From the NCBI RefSeq assembly GCF_000317045.1, contig NC_019703.1:2468501-2532500 (forward strand): 64,000 nt of DNA, written 5' to 3'. The position numbers were made by a program, and so were the translations under genes. The notes beneath the pieces are model-generated. The model was not told where the DNA came from. It did no database searches and worked only from the letters and a program-made list of their open reading frames with translations. The stretch's first letter is position 1; the number at the start of each line of letters is the position of its first letter. Positions 1 through 10,151 of this stretch are shown here, in pieces. Source of the stretch: Geitlerinema sp. PCC 7407 (GTDB lineage: Bacteria > Cyanobacteriota > Cyanobacteriia > PCC-7407).

Positions 1-1799
1 TGTAGCCGATTGGGATCGCCCAGCACAGGCCCCAGGGTCGTATCTAGGTCGCTGACGATGGAGATGGACTTGGCGTCGGCGCTGAGCTGGACCGTCTCGA
101 TGGCGGCTTCGATGGTCGATGGCAGGGTGACGTGGGTCTGGTTGAGCACCAGTTTCCCGCGCAGAATGCGGGAGACATCGAGGAGATCTTCGATCAGCTG
201 GGCCTGGAGCTTGACGTTGCGCTCGATGGTTTCCAGGGCTCGGTGGGTGGTGGCCTCGTCTAGTTTGCGCGATCGCAGCAGCTTGGCCCAGCCCAAGATC
301 GGGTTGAGGGGCGATCGCAGCTCGTGGGACAAGATCGCCAGAAATTCATCCTTGATTCGGCTGGCCGCCTCCGCTTCAGCCCGGGCCGCCTGCTCGCTGG
401 CCAGGAGCTGCTCGCGCTCGGCTTCGCTCTGTTTGCGATCGGTGATGTCCTCGGTAATGCCCGTCACGCGCACCACTTCACCACTTTGGGCGTCGCGCAC
501 CGGAAAGCCGCGATCGCGCACCCAGCGGATCGAGCCGTCGGGTCGGATCACCCGATACTCCACCGAGAACTCGTCTCGCACCATGTTTTCGCACAAGAAA
601 AGCATCACGCGATCGCGATCGTCTGGGTGAATGGCGTCTAGCCACTCGTGGTAATCGTCATAGAGCGCTGACAGCGATCGCCCCCAGATCTGCTCATAGG
701 CCGGACTGACGTAGAGCAGCCGCTTCTGGTCCTCCGCCAGCTCAAAAATCCAGAACACATCTTGGATATTGTCCGCAAACTGGCGAAAGCGCTCATCGCT
801 CTGGCGCAGCGCCGCCTCCGTGGCCTTGCGTTTCGTAATGTCCAGGACCACCCCCATCATCTGGACTGCCTGCCCTTCAGCGTTGTAGAGGCCCCGTCCG
901 CGAGCCGCAATCCAGCGAATCTGGCCATCGGGCTCCAGCACCCGGTACTCTTCGTTGTACTCCTGGCGCGACCGGAGCACCTCAGCCACCACCCCCTGAA
1001 TGCGATCGCGATCGCCTGGGTGCAGCTTCGCCACAAACTCCGGATAGGTCATAGAGGTCTGGCCCTGAACCCCAAACAGATCCAGGCCTCGCGGCGTGAA
1101 GACAATTTCCCCCGTCGCCAGATCCCAAAACCACATGCCCAGATTCGCCGCCATCGTCGCCAGCCGCAGCCGCTTTTCGCTCTCCTGGAGCGCCAGTTCC
1201 GCCTGCTTGCGATCGCGAATCTCGCTTTCCAGGCTGCGATTGGTCGCCTCCAGCTGCGCCGTCCGCTGGAGCACTCGCTGCTCGAGGTCCGCATTGAGAT
1301 GGTTGAGCTGGCTATTGGCCACCTGGAGCTCGCGCTGAGTCATCTCAAGCTGCCGAGCCTGACGCTCCAGGGCCGCCGTTTTGCGGTAGAGATCGACAAA
1401 CACATTCACCTTAGAGCGCAAGATCGCCGGCTCCAGAGGCTTGAGCAGATAGTCCACCGCTCCCAGGGAGTAGCCCTTGAAGACCAGATTATTGCTAGTG
1501 CTAAAGGCCGTGACAAAAATAATCGGCGTCTGGCGCGATCGCGGCCGCTTGCGAATCAGCGTCGCCGTCTCAAAACCGTCTAGCTCCGGCATCTGCACAT
1601 CCAGCAAGATCACCGCAAAATCTTGCTCTAGCAGACAGCGCAGCGCCTCCTGGCCCGAGTGGGCCTTCACCAAGTTCTCCCCCAGATCCGCCAAGATCGC
1701 TTCCAGGGTCAAGAGATTTTCTGGGTGGTCATCCACCAGCAAAATATTCACCTTCTCCTGGTGAACCTGCGGCTCACAGGGCAAGACATCTGGCTGCAT
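1..1799 (-). CDS. Hybrid sensor histidine kinase with N-terminal receiver, partial
   Basis: Read from the ATG at 1799, the frame stays open to the left edge, so the C-terminus is missing. Domains seen in order: an N-terminal receiver (start NILLVDDHPENLL, phospho-acceptor region LLDVQMPELDGFE), a coiled-coil linker, two PAS_3-type PAS domains with PAC ends (LDITKRK, TEDITDRK), then HisKA with ILSHELRSPLNPILGW, where His492 is the expected phosphorylation site. The sequence stops at GDPNRL, just at the start of the HATPase N-box. Receiver-PAS-kinase order suggests a phosphorelay member that takes phosphate from another kinase. It starts 5 bp after the stop of the CheB gene and follows CheR and a large hybrid kinase on the same strand, so the four are probably one operon. 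Its input signal cannot be told from the sequence. Confidence 0.93.
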   Translation of the reverse strand, partial: MQPDVLPCEPQVHQEKVNILLVDDHPENLLTLEAILADLGENLVKAHSGQEALRCLLEQDFAVILLDVQMPELDGFETATLIRKRPRSRQTPIIFVTAFSTSNNLVFKGYSLGAVDYLLKPLEPAILRSKVNVFVDLYRKTAALERQARQLEMTQRELQVANSQLNHLNADLEQRVLQRTAQLEATNRSLESEIRDRKQAELALQESEKRLRLATMAANLGMWFWDLATGEIVFTPRGLDLFGVQGQTSMTYPEFVAKLHPGDRDRIQGVVAEVLRSRQEYNEEYRVLEPDGQIRWIAARGRGLYNAEGQAVQMMGVVLDITKRKATEAALRQSDERFRQFADNIQDVFWIFELAEDQKRLLYVSPAYEQIWGRSLSALYDDYHEWLDAIHPDDRDRVMLFLCENMVRDEFSVEYRVIRPDGSIRWVRDRGFPVRDAQSGEVVRVTGITEDITDRKQSEAEREQLLASEQAARAEAEAASRIKDEFLAILSHELRSPLNPILGWAKLLRSRKLDEATTHRALETIERNVKLQAQLIEDLLDVSRILRGKLVLNQTHVTLPSTIEAAIETVQLSADAKSISIVSDLDTTLGPVLGDPNRL

Positions 1800-1803
1800 G
1801 GGC

Positions 1804-2391
1804 TTACCTCAGCAAAGGCTGACACAACTTCATCAAGCAAGGAACAATTTCCGCTAGAGACAACACATAGTCCACCTCTGTCGTCGCGATCGCCGCCGTC
1901 GGCATCGTTGCACTTTCTGCCGTTCCCGGATCCTGCACAATGGTCCACCCCCCCTTCGCCTTAATTCGCTGTAATCCCTGCGCCCCGTCGCGGCTTGCCC
2001 CCGTCAGCACCACCCCCACCACCGCCTCGCCATAGGCGTCCGCCGCCGACTCAAACAGCACATCGATGGAAGGGCGGGCGTGCTGCACCGGCGCCTCCGT
2101 TGACAGCGAAAAACACGCTTTCTCGCCTAGCCGGGGCGACTCCACCAGCAGGTGATAGTCCGCCGGCGCCAGATACACCTGTCCCGGCGCCAGCGCCGTC
2201 TTGTCCTCCACCTCCAGCACCGGCAACGGACTAAAGCGCTGCAAAAAATTGCCCAGGTCTTCAGAGTGGCGGTGGCGATGCTGCACCACCGCGATCGGCA
2301 CCGCAAAGGTCGGCGGCAGATCCGGCAGCAGGGTCTCCAGCGCGTTTAGCCCGCCCCAGGACGTCCCCATCACGATCAGCTGGATCGACAT
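1804..2391 (-). CDS. cheB: CheB-type protein-glutamate methylesterase, catalytic domain only
   Basis: A 195-residue protein matching only the CheB catalytic domain, which hydrolyses glutamyl methyl esters on chemoreceptors. The catalytic triad is visible: Ser11 in GTSWGG, His38 in VVQH and Asp135 in LTGASRDG. The N-terminal receiver that normally controls CheB is absent, so regulation must come from elsewhere, perhaps the adjacent receiver-bearing kinases. The start ATG overlaps the CheR stop by one base (TAATG), giving translational coupling. No CheA, CheW or methyl-accepting receptor is in the window, so a classical chemotaxis role is not shown. CheB/CheR pairs beside PAS kinases occur in several bacteria, where the real substrate is usually unknown. 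Confidence 0.92.
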   Translation of the reverse strand: MSIQLIVMGTSWGGLNALETLLPDLPPTFAVPIAVVQHRHRHSEDLGNFLQRFSPLPVLEVEDKTALAPGQVYLAPADYHLLVESPRLGEKACFSLSTEAPVQHARPSIDVLFESAADAYGEAVVGVVLTGASRDGAQGLQRIKAKGGWTIVQDPGTAESATMPTAAIATTEVDYVLSLAEIVPCLMKLCQPLLR

Positions 2392-3227
2392 TAGTCGATC
2401 CTCCGATACAGCTTCTCACCCTTGACCAGCTGGCTATAGCGAGACTCGATCGCCTTCGTCTTCAGCGACTCGCGATGGCCAAGACCCAAAATTCCAAAGT
2501 GCGCCAGACTGTCGTGGAGCAGCCGGTGCACCTGATCTTGCAGCGTCTGGTTGAAATAAATCAGCACATTGCGACACAAGATGACATTGAACTCATTGAA
2601 AGAGCCATCCGTGACCAGATTGTGCGGCGAAAAGATGACCTTTTCTCGCAAAGAGGCCCGGAAGATCGCTGAATCCGAGTTCGCAGTGTAGTACTCCGAA
2701 AAAGAACGCTTTCCTCCCGCTCGAATATAGTTTTGGGTATACTCCTGCATCAGGCGCAGCGGAAAGATCCCCGCCGCAGCCTTTTGCAAAACCACTTCAT
2801 TCATATCGGTCGCGTAGATCTGACAACGGGAGTAGAGCCCTTCCTCCTCTAGGAGGATGGCAAGGGAATAGACCTCTTCTCCGCTGGAGCAGCCAGCATG
2901 CCAAATGCGAACGAACGGGTAGGTACGAAGAATGGGAATAACATGGCGACGAAAAGCCAGATAGAAACTGGGATCGCGGAACATCGCCGTGACGTTCACC
3001 GAGACGCCGAGCAAAAATCGCTCTAGACAGGCCGGATCATGGAACAGTTTCTCTTGCAGGCCGGAGATGGTGCTTAGCTTTTCGGCCTGGACGAGGTTCC
3101 AGATGCGACGCTTGAGGGAACTGACCGCGTAGTTGCGGAAGTCGAAACCGCAGTAGCGGTAGAGACCTTCTATCAGAAGAGATACTTCAATGTCTTCTAG
3201 GTCGGGTCGTGACTTCGGCACACTCAT
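2391..3227 (-). CDS. cheR: CheR-type protein-glutamate methyltransferase
   Basis: A 278-residue SAM-dependent methyltransferase of the CheR family. It has an all-alpha N-terminal segment (residues about 10-80), then the SAM-binding fold with the signature HAGCSSGEEVYSLAILLEE, the IYATDMNE acidic strand and VILCRNVLIYF, all characteristic of CheR. Length is normal for CheR. It would methylate glutamates that CheB demethylates; the two genes overlap by one base. It lies 139 bp after the 1232-residue hybrid kinase on the same strand. No ribosome site stands out ahead of the ATG at 3227. The substrate cannot be deduced, since no receptor with methylation helices is in the window, although the CHASE3/HAMP/coiled-coil kinase upstream is a possible partner. 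Confidence 0.93.
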   Translation of the reverse strand: MSVPKSRPDLEDIEVSLLIEGLYRYCGFDFRNYAVSSLKRRIWNLVQAEKLSTISGLQEKLFHDPACLERFLLGVSVNVTAMFRDPSFYLAFRRHVIPILRTYPFVRIWHAGCSSGEEVYSLAILLEEEGLYSRCQIYATDMNEVVLQKAAAGIFPLRLMQEYTQNYIRAGGKRSFSEYYTANSDSAIFRASLREKVIFSPHNLVTDGSFNEFNVILCRNVLIYFNQTLQDQVHRLLHDSLAHFGILGLGHRESLKTKAIESRYSQLVKGEKLYRRID

Positions 3228-3366
3228 TCCACTATGACTTTGATCTAGAAGGATGGCGCAACAAGGATAAATCAGGACAACAGCCCTGGGATCGCGCTGG
3301 AGAAACCAACCGACAGATCAAAGGTTGACCTGTAGTGTAGCGCTTTCTTTAGCAGGAGCAGTCTCT

Positions 3367-6300
3367 CTAACGATAGAGCCAAACTCGCAGGAGAGAAATA
3401 AGCTGCTCCGTATCGACGGGTTTGGCAATGTAGTCAGAGGCACCAGCCTCGATGCATTTTTGGCGATCGCCCTGCATGGCCTTAGCGGTGAGGGCGATGA
3501 TGGGCAGGTGACGAAACTGGGGCTGCTGGCGAATGCAGCGGGTCGTCTCGTAGCCGTCCATCTCTGGCATCATCACGTCCATCAGGACAATGTCGAGATC
3601 GGGGTTCGACTTCACCAGCTCCACCGCATCGCGGCCATTCTCCGCGAAGAGCACCTCCATTTGATACTCCTCCAGCAGGCTGGTCAGAGCAAAGATATTG
3701 CGCACATCGTCATCGACAATCAGCGCCTTTTTGCCGACGAGGACGGGATCTACTTCCCGCAGGCGCTCTAGGATCTGGCGCTGGGGCCGAGGCAAGTTGG
3801 CCTGATCGCGGTGCAAAAAGAGGGAAGTCTCTTCGAGCAGGCGCTCGGGCGATCGCACATCTTTGAGAATGATGCTGTCGGTCATGCGCTTGAGGCGGGT
3901 TTCCTCCGCGCGCGTGAGATCTTTGCCGGTGTAGACGATGGTCGGCAGGGGCGGCAGCCCCCGCTGGGCCAGGGTCGCCTGAATTTGCTCGATCAGCTCG
4001 AAGCCATTCATATCCGGCAGGCCCAGATCCAACACCAGACAGTCGAACTGGTCCCCCCGCAGAGCGCCAAGGGCCTCAGCCCCGGTGCTGACCGCCGTGG
4101 TGCGAATGTCGCCGCCCCCCACCAGCTCTAGGATGCTCTGGCGCTGGAGATCGTTGTCCTCGACCACTAGCAGGTTGCGGGTCGATCGCTCCAGGAACTG
4201 GCGGATGTTTTGGAGGACGCGGGCCAAGTCGTCGGGGCCGACGGGCTTCTGGGTGTAGCGCAGGGCGCCCTGCTGGAGGGCTCGCTGGCGGGCGTCTAGG
4301 GCCGACAGGACATAGACCGGGATGTGGCGGGTGTTGGCGTCGCGCTTGAGGCGATCGAGCACCGTCCAGCCGTCGGTTTGGGGCAGGTCCAGATCCAGGG
4401 AGATGGCGTCGGGCTTGAACTCTTGGGCCATGGCCAGTCCCACCTCCCCTCGGAGCGCCACCAGCACCTTGAAGCCCTGCTGCCGCGCGCTGTCTCGCAG
4501 CACCTCCGCAAAGCTGGGGTCATCTTCGAGGATCAGCAGCACGCGATCGCCCGACGAGAGGCTATCGCGATCGTCCTGCAAGAGGTTGGCCGAAAAGGGC
4601 ACCGACTCCGGCGGCAGCGTCTCGCGGAGGGCCAGCGTCTCTGGGGAGCTCTCCGCCGAGGGAGAGGGCTGGGGGAATCTGGCCTCGGGCGGCACCGCCA
4701 TCAGCAAATTGCCGGGCGGAATCGCCGACGGCACGATGGTCCCGTAGATTTGGGGCAGGTAGAGGGTGAAGGTGCTGCCCTGGCCCACGGCGCTGCTCAG
4801 GACAATCTGGCCCCCCAGCAGCTGGCTGATCTCCCGGCTGATGGACAGGCCCAGGCCCGTGCCGCCGTACTTGCGGCTGGTCGTGCCGTCCGCCTGCTGG
4901 AACGCCTCGAAAATCACGCCCTGCTTGGCGGGGTCAATGCCAATGCCGGTGTCGATGACGCTAAAGGCGACCACGCATTCAGCCTGGGACAGGGTGGGGT
5001 GATCGGTGCTCCAGCCGTCGCGGGCCGTCGCGATCCGCAGGGTGACGCTGCCCTGTTCTGTGAACTTGAAGGCATTGGCCAAAAGATTTTTCAGCACCTG
5101 CTGGAGACGCTTGGAGTCGGTCTGGATCGTGTCGGGCAGGTCTTCTGCCATCTCGATGCGGAAGTCGAGCCCTTTGTCGATAGCGATTTGCTGAAAGATC
5201 CGCGTGGTCTCGTTTCGCAGATCGTCAAAGCGCATGAGGTCAATTTCGACGGACATGGTGCCCGACTCGATCTTGGCCAGATCCAAAATGTCGTTGATCA
5301 AGCTGAGCAGGTCGGTGCCTGCGGCGTGAATGGTCCGGCTGTACTCGATCTGTTTGGGGGTCAAGTTGCCGTCGCCGTTGTCGGCCAGCATGCGCGAGAG
5401 GATCAGCAGGCTGTTGAGGGGGGTGCGCAGCTCGTGGGACATATTGGCCAAGAACTCCGACTTGTATTTGGAGGTCAGGGCGAGCTGCTCGGCCTTGCGC
5501 TCGAGATCGAGCTTGGTCACCTCGAGCTCGATATTTTTTTGCTCGACTTCGCGCTTTTGCACCTCTAGCAGTTCGGCTTTTTCTTCGAGCTCTTCGTTGA
5601 GCTGCTGCAGCTCTTCGTTGGACTGCTGCAGCTCTTCTTGCTGCTGGGTGAGGAGCTCTTCGGAAGCTTTCAGGGCTTCGGCCTGCTGCTGCAATTCTTC
5701 GTTGCGCTCTTGGAGCTCTTCTTGCTGGGTTTGCAGTTCTTCGGTGAGGATTTGGGCCTGGCGCAGCAGCACCTGGGTGCGCATATCGGCGGCGATCGCC
5801 GTTAGCACGACGCCAATGGAATCGCTGACTTCGCTCAGGAACGAAAGATAGAGCTCATTGAAGCGCTGAAAAGACGCCAGCTCGATCACCCCCAGCAGCT
5901 CTTGCTCAAACAAGATCGGCAGCACCAAGATATTCAGCGGCGGCGCTTCCCCCAGGCCGGAGTTGATGCGGATATAGTCGCTGGGGACCTCGCTGAGCAA
6001 GATCGGCTGGCGCTCGAGGGCGCACTGGCCGACGAGGCCCTCACCCAGGCGGAATTCGCTGCCGAGGTGCTTGCGCTCTTGGTAGGCGTAGCTGCTCAGG
6101 AGCTTGAGGGTGGGGGCGTCTTGGCTCGAGTCCAGCAGATAGAAAACGCCGTGCTGGGCCTCGACAAGGGGCGCTAGGCGAGACATAACCAAGCGGGCCA
6201 CGCGTTCGAGATCGCGCTCTCCCTGGAGGAGCTGGGTAAAGTTTGCCAGGTTGGACTTGAGCCAGGTCTGGGCTTCATTGCGATTGGCGCTCTCGCGCAG

Positions 6301-7065
6301 GGAGACCACCATTTGATTGAAGGTGCGCGAGAGGATGCCGATTTCGTCCTGGCGATCGCCCTCTGAGACAGACACCGACAGGTCGCCTTCTCGCAGGCGA
6401 TCGGCGGCGCTGGAGATGCGGCGCAGCGGGTCAGAGATATTGCGCGCCAAGACGAGGCCAACGATACCCAGCAGCGCCAGGGAGGTGGGCACGCCGTAGG
6501 TGATCGTGTTGATAGTTTGGCGGTTGGCGGCCTCGGCGGCTTCGAGGCGATCTTGCAAGGCTTCGGTTTCGGTAGTGCGCATGGTTTCTGCCAGGGCGCG
6601 CACTTCGGTCATGGTCTGGCGTCCGCGATCTTCACGGATAAAGGCGATCGCCGCATTGAGTCCTGACTGACGCCGCAGATTCAGCGCTGCCTCCAAGATG
6701 CTGAGACGCTCCTCGATCAGCGGCTCTAGGCGCTCGAGACGTTCCTGCTGGATCATGTGACCCTCGGTGAGCTTCTGCATCTCTTGTAGATGCTCATCAA
6801 TGCTGCCCAGAGCCGCCTTGTAGGGCTGGAGATAGCGCTCCTCGCCAGTCAGGATGTAGCCGCGCTGGCCGGTTTCGGCGTCCTTGAGAGTCGAGAGGAG
6901 CTCTTCTAGCTTGGTGAGAAATTCGTAGGCTCGCTTTTGCTGGCGATCGGTTTCGATGCTGCGCATTGCATCGCGATAGGCAGAGATGCCAATGAGGGCA
7001 AAGATAGTGATCCCGAAAGCAAAACTGAGGCCAATTTTGCTGCCAATTCTCAGATTGTTAACCAT
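3367..7065 (-). CDS. CHASE3-HAMP-GAF hybrid histidine kinase with three receivers
   Basis: A 1232-residue membrane hybrid kinase. Seen in order: transmembrane helix (about 8-30), extracytoplasmic CHASE3 domain with [15 protein letters not shown], second transmembrane helix (about 188-206), HAMP, GAF (about 290-430), a long Gln/Glu-rich coiled coil (about 435-540), HisKA with [14 protein letters not shown] and phospho-acceptor His544, HATPase_c ([13 protein letters not shown]), then three receiver domains with conserved Asp in [18 protein letters not shown] and [11 protein letters not shown]. Three receivers in a row suggest a branched or buffered phosphorelay; the last ([10 protein letters not shown]) is the type common at the end of cyanobacterial super-kinases. 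It probably heads the operon with cheR, cheB and the next kinase. A divergent CHASE3 kinase starts 246 bp away. The ligand is unknown. Confidence 0.95.
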   Translation of the reverse strand: MVNNLRIGSKIGLSFAFGITIFALIGISAYRDAMRSIETDRQQKRAYEFLTKLEELLSTLKDAETGQRGYILTGEERYLQPYKAALGSIDEHLQEMQKLTEGHMIQQERLERLEPLIEERLSILEAALNLRRQSGLNAAIAFIREDRGRQTMTEVRALAETMRTTETEALQDRLEAAEAANRQTINTITYGVPTSLALLGIVGLVLARNISDPLRRISSAADRLREGDLSVSVSEGDRQDEIGILSRTFNQMVVSLRESANRNEAQTWLKSNLANFTQLLQGERDLERVARLVMSRLAPLVEAQHGVFYLLDSSQDAPTLKLLSSYAYQERKHLGSEFRLGEGLVGQCALERQPILLSEVPSDYIRINSGLGEAPPLNILVLPILFEQELLGVIELASFQRFNELYLSFLSEVSDSIGVVLTAIAADMRTQVLLRQAQILTEELQTQQEELQERNEELQQQAEALKASEELLTQQQEELQQSNEELQQLNEELEEKAELLEVQKREVEQKNIELEVTKLDLERKAEQLALTSKYKSEFLANMSHELRTPLNSLLILSRMLADNGDGNLTPKQIEYSRTIHAAGTDLLSLINDILDLAKIESGTMSVEIDLMRFDDLRNETTRIFQQIAIDKGLDFRIEMAEDLPDTIQTDSKRLQQVLKNLLANAFKFTEQGSVTLRIATARDGWSTDHPTLSQAECVVAFSVIDTGIGIDPAKQGVIFEAFQQADGTTSRKYGGTGLGLSISREISQLLGGQIVLSSAVGQGSTFTLYLPQIYGTIVPSAIPPGNLLMAVPPEARFPQPSPSAESSPETLALRETLPPESVPFSANLLQDDRDSLSSGDRVLLILEDDPSFAEVLRDSARQQGFKVLVALRGEVGLAMAQEFKPDAISLDLDLPQTDGWTVLDRLKRDANTRHIPVYVLSALDARQRALQQGALRYTQKPVGPDDLARVLQNIRQFLERSTRNLLVVEDNDLQRQSILELVGGGDIRTTAVSTGAEALGALRGDQFDCLVLDLGLPDMNGFELIEQIQATLAQRGLPPLPTIVYTGKDLTRAEETRLKRMTDSIILKDVRSPERLLEETSLFLHRDQANLPRPQRQILERLREVDPVLVGKKALIVDDDVRNIFALTSLLEEYQMEVLFAENGRDAVELVKSNPDLDIVLMDVMMPEMDGYETTRCIRQQPQFRHLPIIALTAKAMQGDRQKCIEAGASDYIAKPVDTEQLISLLRVWLYR

Positions 7066-7311
7066 GGGCGCTCTCCGCGCGATCGCCCTTCGATTGTCTC
7101 ACGGGAGATCCTTTTGGGACCGGCATTTATTCACTGCTGGGAAGGGGTTTGCGCACTTTTTGCGAGTTGGCGCACCGACTTTACTTTTTTAAAGCTTTTA
7201 GGGCCTCAAAAGAGTGAATGCTTTCGCCGCTCCTTTGGGGAAAAGTAGAAAGATTGCGCAAAGAAAACGCCCCTAGGTTATCGTCAAGGTACAATTTGGG
7301 GCTGCGAACTC

Positions 7312-9663
7312 ATGCCAGAAGGACAGGGGATTCGGCCTTTTCTGGAAAGGAGCGTGACGCAACGGCGATGGGGTTTGCTATGGGTGAACCTGCTGACGCT
7401 GACGGCCGTTGTGCTCGGCGCCCACTACAGCACTCGGCAGTTGCTCCAGGTCTTGCACGAGGAAACGCAAACCCAAGAAACGCTGGCTGAGCTCCAGACG
7501 GTGCTGACCTTGGTCACGGATGCAGAAACCGGGGGGCGGGGATATCTGCTGAGCGGCGAGACCAGTTTTTTGGAGCCCTATACTGCTGCCCAGCAGTCCC
7601 TCACTGCCTCTCTAGAAGGGCTGGCCGAGCACCTCAGGGGCGATCGCCTCCAGCAAACTCGCTTTACCCAGCTCAAGGCCCTCCTGCGCGAGCGGCTTGA
7701 TCTGCTGGAAGTCTCTATTGCGGTTTACAAGACGGGAGCCAACCAAGCGGTTCAGGCCGACTTCTTGCGGGAGGGCAAACAGGTTCACGATCGCATTCGT
7801 CAGACGATTGACGAGATGGCCGACCATGAGCAGCGGCAGCTGCGGCAGGTGATGGCCCGCTCTGAGGTTCTCGCAGACCGAATGAACTGGATCTTGCTAG
7901 GCGGGTTTGGCCTGAACTGGGTGATTTTTTGGGTGACCTATGGGCTGCTCGATCGCCAAATCTTGGCGCGGCAGAGAGCGGAGCAGGAGCTCCAGCAGGT
8001 CAACCGGGCGCTCAAGGCGCTGAGCGCCTGCAATCAGCTGCTGGTGCGGGCGGAGCGGGAAGGGGAGTTTCTTCAGCAGATCTGTCAGGCGATCGCCACG
8101 GTGGGCGGCTATCCCTCAGTTTCGATCGCGCTAGCGATTGCCGAAGCGCCTTTTTGGCGGGCGATCGCCCACGCCGGGGTGGAGACGGCGCTGCCCGACA
8201 ATCCCACTCTGCCCACCGGCCAGAGCACCCGGGGGACAGCCTCTCACACATCCGGGGAGCAGACCGCTGCGATCGCGCTGCCGCTGTCTTTTGAGGGCGA
8301 TCGCGGCTGTTTGCAGATCTCTCACCCTCCCGACAAACCCTTTAGTCCATCGGAGATCCAGCTCCTAGAGGAGCTGGCAGGGGACATCACCTACGGGGTG
8401 GAGATGCTGCGGACCCGCCGCGCCCGCGAGCAGGCCGAAGAGGCCCTTCGTCTGGCCAAAAGCAATCTGGAACTGCGGGTGCAGGAGCGAACCGCAGCCC
8501 TCACGATCACCAACCATCGCCTAGAGCAGGAGCTGCTGGAGCGCCAGCGCATCGAAGAAGCTCTCCGGCAGAGCGAGAGCCGGTTTCGCAGCGCCTTTGA
8601 TGATGCGGCGGTGGGGATGGCCATTGTGGATCTAGACGGCTTTTGGGTGAAGGTCAACAGCAAGGTGCAGACGATCTTGGGCTACTCCGATGCGGAGCTG
8701 CTGATGACGACTTTTGCGGCGCTGACCTACCCCGAAGACTTGGAAATGAGTCTGCAAAATATGCACGATTTGCTGTCGGGAAAGATAGACGCCGTAGAGG
8801 TCGAAAAGCGCTATTTTCACAAGCTGGGACATATCGTTTGGGTCTTGCTGAGCGTCTCTCTGGTGCGCGATCGCGCGGGGCAGCCGCTCTATTTTGTTGC
8901 TCAGCTCCAGGACATCACCGAGCGAAGGGCGATCGAGAAGATGAAAAGTGAATTTATCTCAGTGGTAAGCCACGAGCTGCGCACGCCCCTAACCGCTATT
9001 CACGGCTCGATCAGCTTGCTAGTCTCGGGCGTTCTCGATCACAAGCCCGACAAGGCTCAGCGCATGCTGGAGATCGCCTCTGCGGAGACAAAGCGCCTCG
9101 TGCGCCTAGTGAATGACATTCTCGATTTGGAGCGGCTGGAGTGTTCGACGGTCGTTTTGGAGCGGGAGTGGTGCGACGCGGCAGGGCTGATCATGCAGGC
9201 GATCGAGGCGATCCAGGCGATCGCCGACAAAGCCGGGATCTCTCTCCAGCCAGAAACGGTCTCGATGCAGATCTGGGCCGCTCCCGATCGCGTTATCCAG
9301 ATCCTGACCAATCTCCTGAGCAATGCGATCAAGTTCTCGCCCGCAGACAGCACGATCCGGCTCGGCGTAGAACCCTCAAGCCAAGACGGTCTGGAATACG
9401 CCCGCTTTTTTGTCAGCGATCGGGGGCGCGGCATCCCGGCGGACAAGCTAGAAAGTATCTTTGGCCGCTTTCAGCAGGTAGATGTCTCGGATTCTCGTCG
9501 CCGGGGCGGTACGGGCCTGGGCCTAGCGATCTCTCGCAGCATCGTGACGCAGCACGGCGGCCGCATCTGGGCCGAAAGCACCCTCGGCGAGGGCAGCACT
9601 TTCTATTTCACAATTCCCATTCCGATTGCACCGGAGAAGGCGCAGTCTCTCTGCGAAGAGTGA
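7312..9663 (+). CDS. CHASE3-GAF-PAS sensor histidine kinase
   Basis: A 783-residue membrane kinase. It has an N-terminal transmembrane helix (about 20-38), CHASE3 with DAETGGRGYLLSGE, a second transmembrane helix (about 184-207), a GAF domain (about 235-365), a coiled coil, a PAS domain (about 410-530, ending LQDITERR), HisKA with [18 protein letters not shown] (His554) and HATPase_c (NLLSNAIKFS, GGTGLGLAIS). No receiver is fused, so it must signal to a separate regulator, possibly one of the receivers across the divergent promoter. The CHASE3 domains of the two divergent kinases share the same DAETG-RGY motif, suggesting related inputs. The ATG at 7312 has no clear ribosome site; an in-frame GTG at 7354 follows AAAGGAG, but only one base separates them. 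Confidence 0.94.
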   Translation: MPEGQGIRPFLERSVTQRRWGLLWVNLLTLTAVVLGAHYSTRQLLQVLHEETQTQETLAELQTVLTLVTDAETGGRGYLLSGETSFLEPYTAAQQSLTASLEGLAEHLRGDRLQQTRFTQLKALLRERLDLLEVSIAVYKTGANQAVQADFLREGKQVHDRIRQTIDEMADHEQRQLRQVMARSEVLADRMNWILLGGFGLNWVIFWVTYGLLDRQILARQRAEQELQQVNRALKALSACNQLLVRAEREGEFLQQICQAIATVGGYPSVSIALAIAEAPFWRAIAHAGVETALPDNPTLPTGQSTRGTASHTSGEQTAAIALPLSFEGDRGCLQISHPPDKPFSPSEIQLLEELAGDITYGVEMLRTRRAREQAEEALRLAKSNLELRVQERTAALTITNHRLEQELLERQRIEEALRQSESRFRSAFDDAAVGMAIVDLDGFWVKVNSKVQTILGYSDAELLMTTFAALTYPEDLEMSLQNMHDLLSGKIDAVEVEKRYFHKLGHIVWVLLSVSLVRDRAGQPLYFVAQLQDITERRAIEKMKSEFISVVSHELRTPLTAIHGSISLLVSGVLDHKPDKAQRMLEIASAETKRLVRLVNDILDLERLECSTVVLEREWCDAAGLIMQAIEAIQAIADKAGISLQPETVSMQIWAAPDRVIQILTNLLSNAIKFSPADSTIRLGVEPSSQDGLEYARFFVSDRGRGIPADKLESIFGRFQQVDVSDSRRRGGTGLGLAISRSIVTQHGGRIWAESTLGEGSTFYFTIPIPIAPEKAQSLCEE

Positions 9664-9724
9664 GAGAGAAGCAATTTAAAGCTAGATCCTACTGGTGATT
9701 CAAAGATTCATTAATAGGTAACAG

Positions 9725-9764
9725 AGAACTATATAAGTTTGTAGTTCTATACTTTCATAAAGTA
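9725..9764. other. Two adjacent AT-rich inverted repeats
   Basis: Just past the CHASE3 kinase lie AGAACTA/TAGTTCT (9725-9731 and 9742-9748) and TACTTT/AAAGTA (9750-9755 and 9759-9764). Neither is followed by a clean T-run, so I do not call a terminator. The 9664-9941 gap holds nothing else I can name apart from the hairpin at 9865. Confidence 0.35.
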
Positions 9765-9864
9765 CAGAATTAGCCTTGCCAAATCGGACCTTGCCTCAGT
9801 CAGGATCGAAAACATGGTTTTGAAAAAAGATAGTTTTGATTTAACTTTTAGGGGCGATCGCGTC

Positions 9865-9894
9865 ATATCACCCAGAGAAATCTCCGGGTGATAT
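9865..9894 (-). terminator. Hairpin downstream of the small gene at 9942
   Basis: A perfect 9-bp inverted repeat, ATATCACCC (9865-9873) and GGGTGATAT (9886-9894), with a further short internal pairing. It lies 48 bp past the stop of the leftward 69-residue gene. The T-rich tail expected of an intrinsic terminator is weak on both strands, so it may instead be a 3'-end stabilising hairpin. Confidence 0.4.
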
Positions 9895-9941
9895 GTTTGG
9901 GCATAGAGCCAGATTAACAATAATAGAAAGGGATTCACGCC

Positions 9942-10151
9942 CTAGTAGCTATCCTCACCCCCTGCGCTGCTGAGGCCCAGCATTCGGTTGGCCTGGTAGA
10001 GCTGAGTGGCGATCGCCAGACGTCGTCCCAAACTCACACTCCCATCAGCCAAAACCTCCTGGGCCAGCTCTCGATAGAGCGCTCCAGTCGCACTATCCAC
10101 TTGATCAATATTTCTCAGATTGGCGTAGATTGTATGGGTCGAGATCGGCAT
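9942..10151 (-). CDS. Small hypothetical protein, 69 residues
   Basis: A short, soluble, mildly acidic protein that I do not recognise. It starts MPISTHTIYANLRN and ends SSAGGEDSY; the middle is helix-like (ATGALYRELAQEVLADG, RRLAIATQLYQANRML). The case for a real gene rests on a good ribosome site: GGAGG eight bases ahead of the ATG at 10151, in sequence where the opposite strand offers nothing better. There is no membrane segment or signal peptide, and no cysteine or histidine pattern suggesting metal binding. It stands alone between a kinase and aqpZ and has its own downstream hairpin at 9865. I assign no function. Confidence 0.6.
   Translation of the reverse strand: MPISTHTIYANLRNIDQVDSATGALYRELAQEVLADGSVSLGRRLAIATQLYQANRMLGLSSAGGEDSY

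Noticed and set aside
4324-5568. Open frame of more than 400 codons opposite the 1232-residue kinase
   Set aside because: The kinase frame has a full set of conserved motifs through this stretch; the opposing frame is a compositional shadow.
7195-7212. Near-palindrome CTTTTAGGGCCTCAAAAG between the divergent CHASE3 kinases
   Set aside because: Two mismatched pairs near the centre; not clearly better than chance in this AT-rich stretch.
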